From: Musa acuminata AAA Group
Lineage: Eukaryota; Streptophyta; Magnoliopsida; Zingiberales; Musaceae
NCBI RefSeq assembly: GCF_036884655.1
Contig: NC_088342.1
Coordinates: 29,766,001 to 29,830,000, forward strand
Reading direction: 5' to 3'
Length of the DNA stretch: 64,000 nt
In this document: positions 45,482-56,571 of the stretch, piece by piece
How the letters are laid out: the number at the start of each line of letters is the position of its first letter
How positions within the stretch are numbered: position 1 is the first letter of the stretch
The notes under the pieces: model-generated
Seen by the model: the letters and a program-made list of their open reading frames with translations, nothing else
The model's database searches: none
Told to the model about the DNA's origin: nothing
Position numbers and translations under genes: made by a program

Positions 45482-48400
45482 TTATTCTTTACTTAGAGGT
45501 TTTGTAAAAATATCAGCTAGTTGATGCTTAGTATCAATGAACTCTATGATTGCATCATGATTAGTGACATGATCTCGTATAAAGTAATGTCTAATATCAA
45601 TATGTTTTGTTCTTGAGTATTGAATTTGATTCTTTGTTAAACATATTGCACTTGTGTTATCACATTTAATGAGAATATTTTTAAGATGGACTTTATAATC
45701 TTCTAAGGTGTTTTTCATCCACACAACTTGTACACAGCATGCACTAGCTGTAATATCCTCAGCTTTGATTGTTGATAGTGCAACCGAGTTATGTTTCTTA
45801 GATGACCAGGAAATAAGGGAATGTCCCAAAAATTGACATGTTCCTGATGTACTTTTTCTATCTAGTCTATACCCAACAAAATTCGCATCAGTGTAAACAA
45901 TTAACTCAAAATTTTTGGATTTTGGATACCATAATCCTAGATTTGTGGTACCTTTAAGATATCTAATTATTCTTTTAACCACTTTGAGATGAGATATCTT
46001 AGGGTTCGATTGAAACCTAGCACAAAGTCCTACACTGAATATGAAATCTGGTCTAGTTGTAGTGAGGTAAAGTAAACTTCCTATCGTACCCCTATAAGTT
46101 TTTTGATCAAAGCTTTCTCCACTTTCATCAACTTCTAACTTAGTGGAGGTACTCATAGGAGTGTTAATAGCTTTTGAGCTATCCATATTAAATCTTTTTA
46201 GCAGATCTAAAGTATATTTAGTTTGACTAATAAAGATGCCATTGCTTAATTGCTTAATTTGTAAGCATAAGAAAAAGGATAATTCTCCCATCAAACTTAT
46301 TTCAAATTCGAGACTCATAGTTTTAGTAAAAGATTCATAAAGAGATTCATTCGTAGAACCAAAGATAATATCATCAACATAAATCTGAACAATGAGAAAA
46401 TTATTTTCAAAATTCTTGATAAACAATGAGGTATCAACCTTGTCTCTTGTGAAATTATTTTTAATGAGAAAAGTACTAAGTCTATCATACCAAACCCTTA
46501 GGACTTGTTTTAAACCATAAAGAGCTTTAGTTAATTTAAATACATGATTATGAAGGTTATTATTTTCAAATCCGGGAGGTTATTCAACATAAACTTCTTC
46601 AGAAATAATGCCATTAAGAAAAGCGCTTTTAACACCTATTTGAAACAACTTAAAATTATTATTACTAGCATAGGCAAGGAGCATCCTTATGGATTCTAAA
46701 CTAGCTACAGGAGCGAAGGTTTCTTCGTAATCGATACCTTCTTCTTGGTTGAAACCTTTGGCCACTAATCTAGCCTTATTTCTAACCACGATACCATATT
46801 CATCGCTTTTTTCTAAAGACCCATTTAGTACCAATAACTAAATGGTTATTTGGCCTAGGAACAAGCTTCCACACCTCATTTCTCTCAAATTTATTTAACT
46901 CATCTTGCATTGCGATAATCCATGAATCATCTTTCATGGCTTCCTCAATACATTTAGGTTCAATTTGGGAGAGAAAAGCGACGTTAGCACAAAAAGTTTT
47001 AAGAGAAGAACGTGTTTGAACCCTCTTAGATGTGTCTCCTAGGATTAGCTCCTTAGGAAGAGCATCTACATACTTCTAATCCTTGGGTAAGGATGTTTCG
47101 GAAGTGGATGCATCCAAGTTGCTAGTTGGAGAAGAGGTTTCATTTAAATTCAAAGAATCGAAATTAACATCATCATCAAAATCATTTTTCTTGATTTCGA
47201 AAATCTCATTAGAAACAACATGAATGGATTCTTCTATAATTAAAGCTCTTTTACTGAAGATACGAAAAGCTTTAGAAACCGAAGAATAACCAAGAAAAAT
47301 TCCTTCATCGGATTTAGCATCAAATTTTCCTAAGTCATATTTTTCATTCAAGATAAAACACTTACACCCAAAAACTTTAAAATATGAAACATTGGGTTTT
47401 TTATTGTTCCACAACTCATAGAGAGTTTTGGTGAGTAAGGGTCTTACTAGAACTCTATTCAAAATATAGCATGCAATGTTTACGGCTTCAGCCGAAAAAT
47501 ATTTGGGTAGGCTATGTTCATTCAACATGGTTCTTGCCATTTCTTATAAATTTCTATTCTTTCTACTACATTTTGTTGAGAATTTCTTGGAGTAGAGAAG
47601 TTGTGGTTGTATCCATTAGATTCACAAAATTCTTGGAAATCACGGTTTTGAAATTCACCACCATGATCACTTCGAATTGATGAAATCATAAAACTCTTTT
47701 CATTTTGAACAAGTTTACAAAACTTGGTGAAATATCTAAAGTATTCATTTTTGTGTTTCAAGAAATAAGTCCATGTGTATCTAGTATAGTCATCTACAAT
47801 GATGAAGGCATATTTGCTACCTCCTAGGCTTGATGTAGAGATTGGTCCGAACAAGTCCATATGGATCAATTGTAAGGGCCTAGAGGTGCTTATTTGATTC
47901 TTAGATTTACCCTGAATTTATTTTCCTAATTGATAAGCATCACACACATTATCTTTGATGAACTTGATATGAGGAATTCCTCGTACAAATTCTTTGGATG
48001 ATATTTGAGTGATTAGTTTCATGCTAGCATGACCTAATCTTTTATGCCAAAGCCAAGCATCCTTATTCAAAACTGAGAAACATATTTCATTATAAAGATC
48101 ATTGATGTCAATGGTGTATAAGTTATTCTGTTTTAATGCAATCATATATGTGTTTTTGTGTGGTTTTTCAATGATGCAATCATTTGATTCGAATTTGACA
48201 ATATATCCTTTATCGCATAATTGACTAATACTCAAGAGGTTATGTTTTAAGCTATCAACTAACAAAACATCTTCAATAAAGAAGTTGGATTTGTTAGCTA
48301 TGGTTCCTTTGCCAATGATTTTACCCTTGTTGTTGTCTCCGATGACATAGCCTTCGTCTATGCTAGTGAGCTTAGAGAATTGAGATGGATCTTCAGTCAT

Positions 48401-48673
48401 ATGCCTTGAGCATCCACTATCAAGGTACCATCTCTTGCTCCTAGCTTGTGATGGTGTATGTCTCTACGAGAAAGGATAATTTTTAGGTACCCATTTACAT
48501 TTGGGTGCCTCAAACATGGAGCTATATTGTTTATTATATTGCATAGAGTTTATCATGGTTCCTTTGGGAACCTAAATCAGTTTATTCGGACTAATTTTCT
48601 TGAATGGACAATGATACGTTTTATGTCTATATTTGCAACAAACGTTGCATTTGCTTTGGTGCTGAACATGTAA
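45482..48673 (-). pseudogene. C pol (protease to RNase H), broken
   Basis: Minus strand. Protease DSGCSRHMTE near 48440-48400, pre-integrase WHKRLGHAS with CDAYQLGK (48400-47918), integrase (DLFGPISTSSLGGS, DDYTRYTW, RSDHGGEF; 47869-47522), its C-terminal part (47540-47076), reverse transcriptase start (46834-46580) where the catalytic aspartate of FQMDVKSAFLNG is glycine, YVDDIIFGS near 46377, and RNase H to 45482. At least three frame breaks or stops separate these pieces. This is a standard, dead Copia pol. Confidence 0.92.
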
Positions 48674-50038
48674 GATAGGGCCTTTTATGAAGGTGGTTGG
48701 ATTTTGGTGAGGACTTCTCACAAATCTGATTCTACTTCTTTTGGGAACATGACCCTTATTTGTAAGGATCATGTTCAAAGACTTGCTACCAACCTCGAAT
48801 TTCTTCAAGGTATCCTTAAGTAGCAAGTTCTCTTTTTTGAGAGTTTCTATATCATGACATTTTATACATGGAGCTAAACTATCATGATATTCAATTTTTA
48901 ATTTATCAAAATTACTAATAAGACTATCATGCTCCTTTTTTAACAATTTATATTTTTTACTAATTGTTTTGCATTCATCAAATAAGTCATGGAAGGCATT
49001 TAATAATTCATCAAATGATAAATCTATATCAATTAAATTTGTTACCTCCTCTCTAATGGCCATTAAGGCGTAATGAGCAACTTGCTTAGTGTTAGTCTCC
49101 TCTTCTTCGGACGCGCTCGAGTCATCCCACGTTGCTTTGAGCGCCTTCTTCTTTGATGTTCTCTTCTTGGCTTGGGGACAATCACTGTCCCAGCTTTTTG
49201 CACTCGTAACAAATAACTTGGTTCTTTTGGGTTCAAATTTATTTTTTGTGTCATTTTTAAACTTGTTTTTCTTAATGAATTTTTTGAATTTCCTTGTTAG
49301 AAGTGCCAAGTCATCGTCACAGTCCTTATCACTTGAGTTTTCTCTCAAGTGGTCATCTAAAGTTCTAAGTTTCATATCCTTCCTATTCTTTAGAAGGATG
49401 TCTTCTTGCTTTACATGAGCCTTGCAAGTCATTTCATAGGTCATTAATGACCCGATTAGTTCTTCAAGAGGGAAGTTATTTAAATCTTTAGCCTCTTGAA
49501 TAGCAGTGACTTTAGGGTCCCAACTCGTAGGAAGGGATCTTAGAAACTTATTTACGAGCTCAAAATCTGAAAAACTTTTGCCGAGTCCTTTTAGACCATT
49601 GACGACATCCATGAAACGGGTGTACATGTCGCCAATAGTCTCGCTCGGTTTCATTCAGAAAAGTTCAAAAGAATGTATCAAAAGATTGATTTTTGACTCT
49701 TTCACTCTACTTGTGCCTTCGTGAGTCACTTCGAGTGTATGCCAAATATCACACACGGTTTCACAAACCGCAACATAATTGAACTCATTTTTATCAAGCG
49801 CACAAAATACGGTATTCATAGCCTTTGCATTAAGAGCAAAAGTCTTCTTCTCCAATTCATTCCAATCGATTATTGGAAGAGAAGAATTTGAAAATCCATT
49901 TTCAACAAGATTCCAAAGTTCAAAATCCACTGAAATAAGGAAGATCCTCATTCGGGTCTTCCAATAGGTGTAGTCCGTCCCATTGAACATGGGCGGACAT
50001 GTAATAGAGTGGCCCTCTTGGTTTTCGACGTATGCCAT
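48572..50038 (-). pseudogene. C gag with premature stop
   Basis: Starts MAYVENQEGHSITCPPMFNG (FNGTDYTYWKTRM is typical Copia gag) at 50038. A TGA at 49657-49655 stops the frame after HSFELF, and the same frame continues directly with MKPSETIGDMYTRF, ending near 48572. The position of a CpG makes a C-to-T change (CGA to TGA) the likely cause. Beyond the gag core lies a charged, low-complexity region, then zinc-knuckle-like CNVCCKYRHKTYHC. Confidence 0.9.
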
Positions 50039-50074
50039 CTCTCTTGGGTTTTAATCCATTTGAGAGTGAACCGA

Positions 50075-50086
50075 GCTCTGATACCA
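50075..50086 (-). other. Primer-binding site, C
   Basis: Plus strand GCTCTGATACCA, i.e. TGGTATCAGAGC in element sense, two bases inside the 5' LTR end. Confidence 0.93.
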
Positions 50087-50088
50087 AT

Positions 50089-51504
50089 TGTTAGGATCAA
50101 GAGCACTAAGAGGGGGGGGGGGGGGGGGGTGAATTAGTGCAGCGGAAAACTTTCGACGATTTAAAACGACATTCGTACGATAAAAACGATTTCAGAAAGA
50201 AAGCCGATTCGGAAATCACTTTAACTTGTGATTAAGCGAGATGCAGTTAAAGTAAAGATATAGAGGTAGTTTGCAGTTAAGATAGAGAACATAATGTAAT
50301 TGCAAACCGAAATACAACGTTCGTATGATAAAAGTGATTTCAGTATGAATGCCGATTCGGAAGTTGCTTTACCTTAGATTAGGCGACGTGCAGTTAAAGT
50401 AAAGCTATGGAGGCAGTTTGCAGTTAAGATAGAGAACAAAAAGTAAATGCAAATCGAGATTTAGAGTGGTTCAGTCAATCTTGACCTACATCCACTTTTG
50501 GCTTCCTCCTCCGATGAGGTCACCGACGTCCACTAGAGGCCTTCCTTCAATAGGCGAAGGCCAATCACCCTTTTAGAGTTTCACTCCTTTTGACGGGCTT
50601 AGGAGACAACCCTTACAGAATTTTCTCTCCTCTCTTAAAAGATCAAAACTTGGAAGAAAAGAGGGGGGAGAACTTCTAGCCTTTACAACACTTTTGAGCT
50701 CTAAAAATCACAGAGTAAGATTGGATTTTCGGTCCCCTTTCATGTAGGAAAGGGTGGGGTATATATAGGCCCCAAATTTGTTTGAATTTGGAGCTCAAAA
50801 CTGTCACCTCCTGGATTTCCAGGGTCCTGGCGATACTACCGCCAGACTGGGGCGGTACAACTACCTGACAGAGCTCGGAGACTGAGCTATGGCGGTACCA
50901 CCGCCTAACTGGGGTGGTTCCACCGCCCAGTCTTACTCGGAGACTGAGCCCAGGCGGTGCCACCGTCGACCCAAGCGGTGCCACTACCGGCCAGGAAATC
51001 TGGGTCCGATTGGGCTGATCCATTCGGCTCAATTTGGGTCTGTCAAGGGCCCAATTGCCCCCAGATTAAGTTAATGGGATCACCTCCCATTCCTAGCTTA
51101 ATCCTCATGCTAACTATGATATTTCTTTAAGACATTTACTATAACTTGCTCCGGTGCGTCAATCGCTTCTTCCGGCGAGCTTCCGGCGAACATCCGACGA
51201 ACCCTCGGCGATGCTCCGATAGACTTCTGGCCAACTCTTGGACTTGCGACAATCCACTTGGCGAGTTTCGACGAGCTTCTTTGGCAAGCTCCTGGACTTC
51301 TCGGATTTGTTCCCGCAGAACCTCCGACGACCGTCCGGACTTCCGTTGAACTCTCGAACCCCCAACGTGATCATAGTCTTGACACCGGCGCAACTCCTGC
51401 TACATGTCTTACTTTCATCATAGTTAATCCTACACACTTATCTCAACATATGGATTAGATAAGAAATGATAATTGACTTCATCATCAAAATTCGAGATTC
51501 AATA
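50089..51504 (-). repeat. C 5' LTR
   Basis: Plus strand TGTTAGGATC ... GATTCAATA (terminal CA decayed to TA). Carries a G run of 18 (50112-50129) and one hairpin unit fewer than the partner LTR. A TATA-like TATATAT near 50761 in GGGGTATATATAGGCCCC is the likely promoter in element sense. Confidence 0.92.
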
Positions 51505-51573
51505 TTGTACCCATCGGTTGTAAGTGGATCTTTAAGAAAAAGATTGGAGTAGATGGAAAAATAGTGACCTATA
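51505..51573 (+). pseudogene. A2 pol scrap between C and D
   Basis: TTGTACCCATCGGTTG onward matches A1 8300-8360 and ends at GACCTATA, where D begins. TGG is present here where A1 has the 8319 TAG stop. Confidence 0.9.
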
Positions 51574-51740
51574 TGATAAGACCCTAAAGTCTTATCGTCA
51601 CTCTGATACCAAATGATAAGACCCTAAAGTCTTATCATAAAAAAGAAGAAGAGAAAGGGGATAATCACTTTGAGGGGATCGACCTCCTTGATCGCTTCGA
51701 GGGGATCGGCCCTCCTTGATCACTTCGAGGGGATCGGCCT
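51574..51740. repeat. D left terminal repeat
   Basis: Hairpin words at 51575-51596 and 51615-51636 (40-bp spacing) separated by CTCTGATACCA, followed by units with CTTCGAGGGGATCGGCC. Inverted counterpart at about 54900-55074. Confidence 0.8.
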
Positions 51741-52056
51741 CCTAGGGTTTGTCAAAAGACAGAATAGTATTTTTCATAGATAACTGAAAAGAAGCAGTTA
51801 CATCCCTATTTATAGAGTTCCACTCAAAGTCCATCGGGACTTGAACTATAATAATAAATAAATATTAAATAAACCTCTACTTGACTCTAACTGAACCAAA
51901 CTGACTCAAACAACTGGACTAAATAGACTCAATAAACATTATTCAAAAGCTCAAAAAAAGGGTCCTAATAGTTCCTCCCTCTTCAAATTAGCCTTGTTCT
52001 CAAGGCTGAGCAGCATCAATCTCGGGGAGCTTCTCTTTTAGCACTTTAGCCATAGA

Positions 52057-52563
52057 CTATCTGCAACGCATCACAACCCATTGATCAAGTAAGTACGATC
52101 TCCACTTTTTGATAGTGTAAGCAACAGGTCGGTCTTTTAGTGTAGTAATCGTTGCATGAAACTTCTGGCCCTGTATAATCAATTTGATCTTTGAACCTTT
52201 GCTATCACAAGTGAAAATTCGTCCATCAACGATCTTTACTTCGAATCTGTCATAGTCTTCAATGATGTGGGCCAATCGGTCAACAGTCTCACTGTTCATA
52301 AAATTGTTAGTGTTGTACATATCAATCAAAATAGTGACAGGCTGATGCTTCAAAGTTCCTCTAATTTTCATAGTTTGTGGGTTAGCATAGCTAGCCAATG
52401 CATGCACTATATGTGTGATGGCTTCAATATCTTCATTAGTTTCCACGCCTTCATAATTGAAGTCCAACTCTTCTGCTTTCAGTTCCTCTCTAATTGGCTG
52501 AATCATTAGATGTTGCCCTTGTTTACATTGGTGCTCCATACTCCACTTTTCATCATAGTGCAA
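52057..52563 (-). pseudogene. D Gypsy-type protease remnant
   Basis: 168-residue minus-strand frame. It contains the segment NPQTMKIRGTLKHQPVTILI followed by the active-site region, where the expected DTGSTNNF reads DMYNTNNF, so threonine and glycine of the retropepsin motif are lost. Then ADGRIFTCDS-like VDGRIFTCDSKG and KLIIQGQKF. This is the gag-protease junction of plant Ty3/Gypsy elements. Inactive. Confidence 0.85.
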
Positions 52564-52905
52564 ACCCCTTGCTGATCTTTCCTTGCTAATTTTTTTCTCA
52601 TGTAAATGTGCAAATGAGATCGCAGCTATTATAGTGCGGGGTTGACGAGCCTTAACTTCACACTATATCTCTGGAATAAGCCCTTCAATAAATGTATCCA
52701 GAAGTTGTCGGTCCGACCAATCTCTAGCTTGATTTGACAATCTTTCAAACCTACTATAATATTCTAACACTGTAGAAGTCTGACGAATTTTGGCAAGCTG
52801 GCAATTAATATTCTCATATTCGAATGGGCCAAAGCGAACAAGAAGCCCTCTTTTGAACTGCTCCCATAAAGGAACTCCATGGAAAGTTTCATACCAATCG
52901 TACCA

Positions 52906-53226
52906 CTAGAGTGCATCTCCCTCGAGCTGGATTGAGGCCGCTTCTACCTTGGATTCTTTTGGGGTTTTGTGAAAACGGAAAAAATTTTCTGCCTTAGAGA
53001 TCCAATTGGTCAGATCTCCATCTTTCCATCTCGAAAATTCCACCTTCAAGTGTACGTAGTTTGTGTCAAAATCTTGAGGCATTTTTCTTGTATTTTCATA
53101 TCTGTGCAACGTAGAACTTGAGCCCCCATTTTGTTGAAATTTGTTGAAGCTCTCCAGTAGGCTCTTTTTGAAATCATTAAGTGTTTCTTGCAGTCGGTTC
53201 TTAATTCTGATTTCTAATGTTTCCAT
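52906..53226 (-). pseudogene. D Gypsy-type gag N-terminal part
   Basis: 106 residues starting METLEIRIKN, with LKVEFSRWKDGDLTNWISKA and ENFFRFHKTP, the typical start of plant Gypsy gag. The frame stops at 52906, and gag sequence continues in fragments toward 52570. No zinc knuckle found. Confidence 0.82.
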
Positions 53227-54689
53227 TTATGCTTTCACTGAGTTATCAGTGGCCATTGCGTAAGACTGCAAATCTGTAATCTCAACTCCTATTTTTGGTG
53301 TTGGTCAAGGGCATCAACACTGTCAATGCGAAGTTGCCGAGGAGATGGATGCTGAGGGTAGTGCTGCGGTCGCTACGTTGGAGGAAGAGTTGCTACCTTG
53401 TTTCTATCGTTGCGTGGGGTGAGAGCGCCGGGGTTGGAAGGCGACTGCGTTGATGTGGCTGCAGCTGCTGCGACCCAAGGGGCAATCGCCGAGCAATGGG
53501 GTTGAGGCTGCGGTAATGGCAACCTGTGGTTGTGGCAGAATATGCTAAGCAAGGGGGAGGCACGTTGAAGCGGCCGAGGTTGAGAAGAGGAATCGGTGTT
53601 GCGTGCGCTGCTGGGGTTGAGGCAGGGCAGCGTACTTGCTACGGTTGCTGCATTCGCTGTTAGACGACGGCTGCTATAGAATGAGGGGTTGGTCGTTGGC
53701 CGGGAGCGATGACGGTGATTACAATCGGCGGCTGTAGTAGTAGAGGGTGCCACTATTTTTGTTGCTGTGTGGTGGTTGCTGCGTACTATGTTTTTGTCGC
53801 ACCACCGAAGGAGTTGGCCGGAAGGATCACGAGCGGTTGAGGAGAAGGCTGCGGTGGCTGGCAGTAGTGGTGGTCGCTAGCCGGAGCGCAGCGTTGGCGA
53901 TGGAGAAGGAGGCAGCGAGGGTCGCGGCCGGGATCGACGGGGGTTGCAGTAACAGAGGAAGCTATGTTTCTACAACCATTGCAACGAGGGCTGCGGCAAC
54001 CGGCGGCTGCGGCTGCGACCCAAGGGGAGGGGGGGCACAGCGAGGGTTGCAGCTAGAAGGCGGGCGGCGGTGATCGAGCGATCGGGAAGCAGCGGCGGCG
54101 GTGGAGAAAAAGGCAGCGAGCGTCGTCGCTGGCTAGGAAGTTGCGATGCTAGAGATGGGAAACAGGGTGCTCTGTTTCTATCGCACCACAGCCGGAGCCG
54201 CTGGCGATGCTGGCAAAGGTGGTGTGGCGGTCAAGAAGGAGGCAGTAGTGGTGGCGCGGCTGGAAGCAGCGTCACCAACGATCGCCGACGAGGGGAGGTC
54301 GAGCGGCTGCGGCTACGATCCAAGGGGAGGCGGGCGGCGGCAGTAGGGCTGGGATGGACGTTGGCAGCATCGTCTCCTGGCCGGGGAACAGCTACGGTGA
54401 TGGTCGCTGGCCGGGAAATGGGGCGATGGTGGGCGCTGGCCAGAGAGCAGCAGCGGCAGGTGGGCTGGCCGGAAGCAGGGGACGTAGGGGTGGCTGCGGC
54501 TTCTTCTTCCTCTCTTGTTTCTTCTTCTTTTTTTTTTTTTTTTGAACTAGATGGGCCAGCGATGAGGTCGAGCGGTGGTCGAAGGTCACTGGCCGGGGAA
54601 ACAACGACAACGGTGAAGAAATAGTTGCCTTGTAGTGGTGGTGGGGAAGAAGGGAAGCAAGTCTGCGGCAGGCTACGCCAAGGATCGTT
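53227..54689. other. D leader, GC-rich and low complexity
   Basis: GC-rich CGGC/GGCTGCGG-rich block (about 53330-54500) with many overlapping frames on both strands, and a T run at 54528-54543. Frames such as 53373-53753, 53747-54073 and 54070-54624 are products of composition. It corresponds to the leader between primer site and gag in element sense. Confidence 0.65.
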
Positions 54690-54850
54690 GCTCTGATACC
54701 AAATGATAAGACCCTAAAGTCTTATCGTCGCTTTGATACCAATTGATAAGGCCTTAAAGTCTTATCGTCGCTCTGATACCAATTGATAAGACCCTAAAGT
54801 CTTATCGTCGCTCTGATACCAAATGGTAAGACCCTAAAGTCTTATCGTCA
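54690..54850. repeat. Four 40-bp units: hairpin plus primer-site motif
   Basis: CTCTGATACCAAATGATAAG-type units repeat exactly every 40 bp, with hairpin words at 54705, 54745, 54785 and 54825. In element sense each is a GATAAGAC-N6-GTCTTATC hairpin followed by TTTGGTATCAGAGC, the primer-binding-site motif. Confidence 0.9.
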
Positions 54851-55042
54851 AAGAAAGGGGAGAAATGGGGATGATAATGATTACCTCGAAGTGATCAAGG
54901 AGGGCCGATCCCCTCGAAGTGATCAAAGAGGGCCGATCCCCTCGAAGCGATCAAGGAGGTCGATCCCCTCGAAGCAATCATTATCATCCCCATTTCTCCC
55001 CTTTCTTCAACGATAAGACTTTAGGGTCTTACCATTTGGTAT
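54803..55042. repeat. Large inverted repeat at the right end of D
   Basis: The arm from about 54803 to 54893 (CTCTGATACCAAATGGTAAG, then AAAGAAAGGGGAGAAATGGG, ATGATAATGATT) is mirrored at about 54976-55042. The centre holds three units of GATCAAGGAGGGCCGATCCC type. Confidence 0.85.
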
Positions 55043-55074
55043 CAGAGCGATGATAAGACTTTAGGGTCTTATCA

Positions 55075-56453
55075 TTATAAAGCAAGGCTAGTGGCTAAGG
55101 GATATCATCAAAGGCAAGGTGTTGACTATAACGAAACCTTCTCACCCGTAGCAATGTTAAAATCCGTCCGAATTCTATTGGATATTGCAGCACACTATGA
55201 TTATGAAATCTGGCAAATAGATGTGAAAACCACATTCCTCAATGGGAACCTTAAGGAGGAGGTGTATATGATACAACTCGAGGGATTCATGTCAAAGGAC
55301 TGCCTAGATAAGGTGTGCAGGTTGCTTAGATTAATTTATGGACTAAAACAAGCTTTCCGAGGTTGGAACATAAGATTTGATGAGACAATTAGATCTTATG
55401 ACTTTGTTAAGAACGAAGATGAGCCTTGTGTGTACAGGAAGATAAGTGGGAGCGCTGTCACCTTTTTGGTGTTATATGTGGATGACATCCTAATCATTGG
55501 GAATGATGTAGGAATGCTATCTATAGTAAAGGCTTGGTTATCTAGACACTTCTCAATGAAGGACTTAGGGGAAACATCCAATATTTTGGGGATTCAGATC
55601 TATAGAGATAGATCCAAGAAGATATTTGGCTTGTCCCAGTCTAGGTACATAGAAACCATTATCAAAAGGTTTGGCATGGAAAATTTCAAGGGAGGTCTCA
55701 TACCGATGAGACATGGGATATCACTTTCTATGAGTATATCCCCAAAGACTCCTGAAGAAAGGGCGAACATGGATAGGATACCCTATGCCTCAGTGATAGG
55801 GTCTATCATGTATGCCATGCTATGTACCAGGCCTGATATAGCATATGCTTTGAGTGTCACGAGTCGGTATTAGGCGGATCCAGGCTTGGAGCACTAGAAA
55901 GCAGTAAAGTGTATCGTTAAGTATTTAAGAAGGATTAAGGATCTTTTACTAGTATATGAAGGTAGTAGCCTCAAGGTTGAAGGCTACATGGACTCGAGTT
56001 TTCAATCTGATATCGATGATAGCAAGTCAAATTCGGGGTATGTGTACACTTTGAATTGAGGAGCAATGTGCTGGAAGAGTTCCAAGCAAGATACTACTAC
56101 TGACTCGACCACAAAGGCGGAGTACATTACTACAGCAGAGGTAGCAAAGGAGGGAGTCTGGATGAAGAAGTTCATCACAGATCTAGGAGTCGGTCCAAGT
56201 AGCGAGGAGCTGATTCCTTATATTGCGACAAATATAGAGCGATTACTCAAATAAGGGAACCCAGGTCTCATCAAAAGTGTTCTGAGAAGATTCTGGCTTA
56301 TTAGAGAGATCATGACCCGAGGAGATGTAGTAATGGAAGGAGTTCGATCCGAAGATAACATTGCAAATCCACTGACAAAATAGTTGTCTCATATTGTCTT
56401 TGAGCATCATAGGAGTTTGATGGGGATCAGACACATAAGTGATTGGCTTTAGG
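55075..56453 (+). pseudogene. A2 pol, last part (RT and RNase H)
   Basis: Collinear with A1 8360-9679. RT is open in one frame from 55091 to 55873 with YVDD near 55477, then stops and a shift break the RNase H. It keeps the segment (about 55690-55765) that A1 has lost, and the TAC codon where A1 has its TAA. Ends GATTGGCTTTAG as in A1. Confidence 0.92.
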
Positions 56454-56466
56454 TCAAGTGGGAGAT

Positions 56467-56571
56467 TGCTAATCATAGGTGCCCAACAAGCCAATCATGT
56501 TAGTGAGGGCACATGTGACTTGACACGGAATCTTTTTGCTTATTATATTTTGGCATTTATCACTTTATATT
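56467..56571 (+). repeat. A2 3' LTR, first 105 bp
   Basis: TGCTAATCATAGGTGCCCAA after the AAGTGGGAGAT polypurine tract. Cut by element E. Confidence 0.9.

Larger units (their letters stand above)
42568..51504 (-). mobile_element. Ty1/Copia element C inserted in A2
   Basis: Minus-strand element of 8937 bp with a perfect 5-bp duplication ttgta (42563-42567 and 51505-51509) inside A2 pol. LTRs: 50089-51504 (5', 1416 bp) and 42568-44039 (3', 1472 bp). Primer site and polypurine tract lie at the expected ends. Gag-pol is on the minus strand at 50038-45482 and is broken. A long AT-rich region separates pol from the 3' LTR. Confidence 0.95.
51574..55074 (-). mobile_element. Composite element D with inverted termini
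   Basis: 3501 bp, cleanly inserted in A2 pol: left flank ctata (51569-51573), right flank ttata (55075-55079), a likely 5-bp duplication with one change. Both ends carry, in inverted orientation, GATAAGAC-N6-GTCTTATC hairpins, a complement of TGGTATCAGAGC, and a run of TCGAGGGGATCGG-type units; similarity extends about 165 bp. Inside, on the minus strand, are a Gypsy-type gag and protease but no reverse transcriptase or integrase. It may be a rearranged Gypsy element or an element with inverted ends that took up a Gypsy segment; I cannot decide. Confidence 0.75.
32166..56571 (+). mobile_element. Old Copia element A2 hosting nested insertions
   Basis: Same family as A1, with 5' LTR from 32166 (first bases decayed to TAATAGTCATAGG), primer site near 38320, leader, gag-pol in pieces, polypurine tract near 56455 and the start of the 3' LTR at 56467. 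It is split by B, C, D and E; after each insert its sequence resumes exactly where it left off. The polyprotein is full of stops and small shifts. The rest of the 3' LTR should lie to the right of E, outside the window. Confidence 0.92.

Noticed and set aside
53373..54624. Frames of up to 184 residues in D
   Set aside because: Low-complexity GC-rich leader open in several frames; no start context, domain or conservation.
51574..55074. D as a classic DNA transposon of the CACTA, hAT or Mutator type
   Set aside because: Termini do not match those types, the flanking duplication fits 5 bp best, no transposase was seen, and the content is Gypsy gag-protease.
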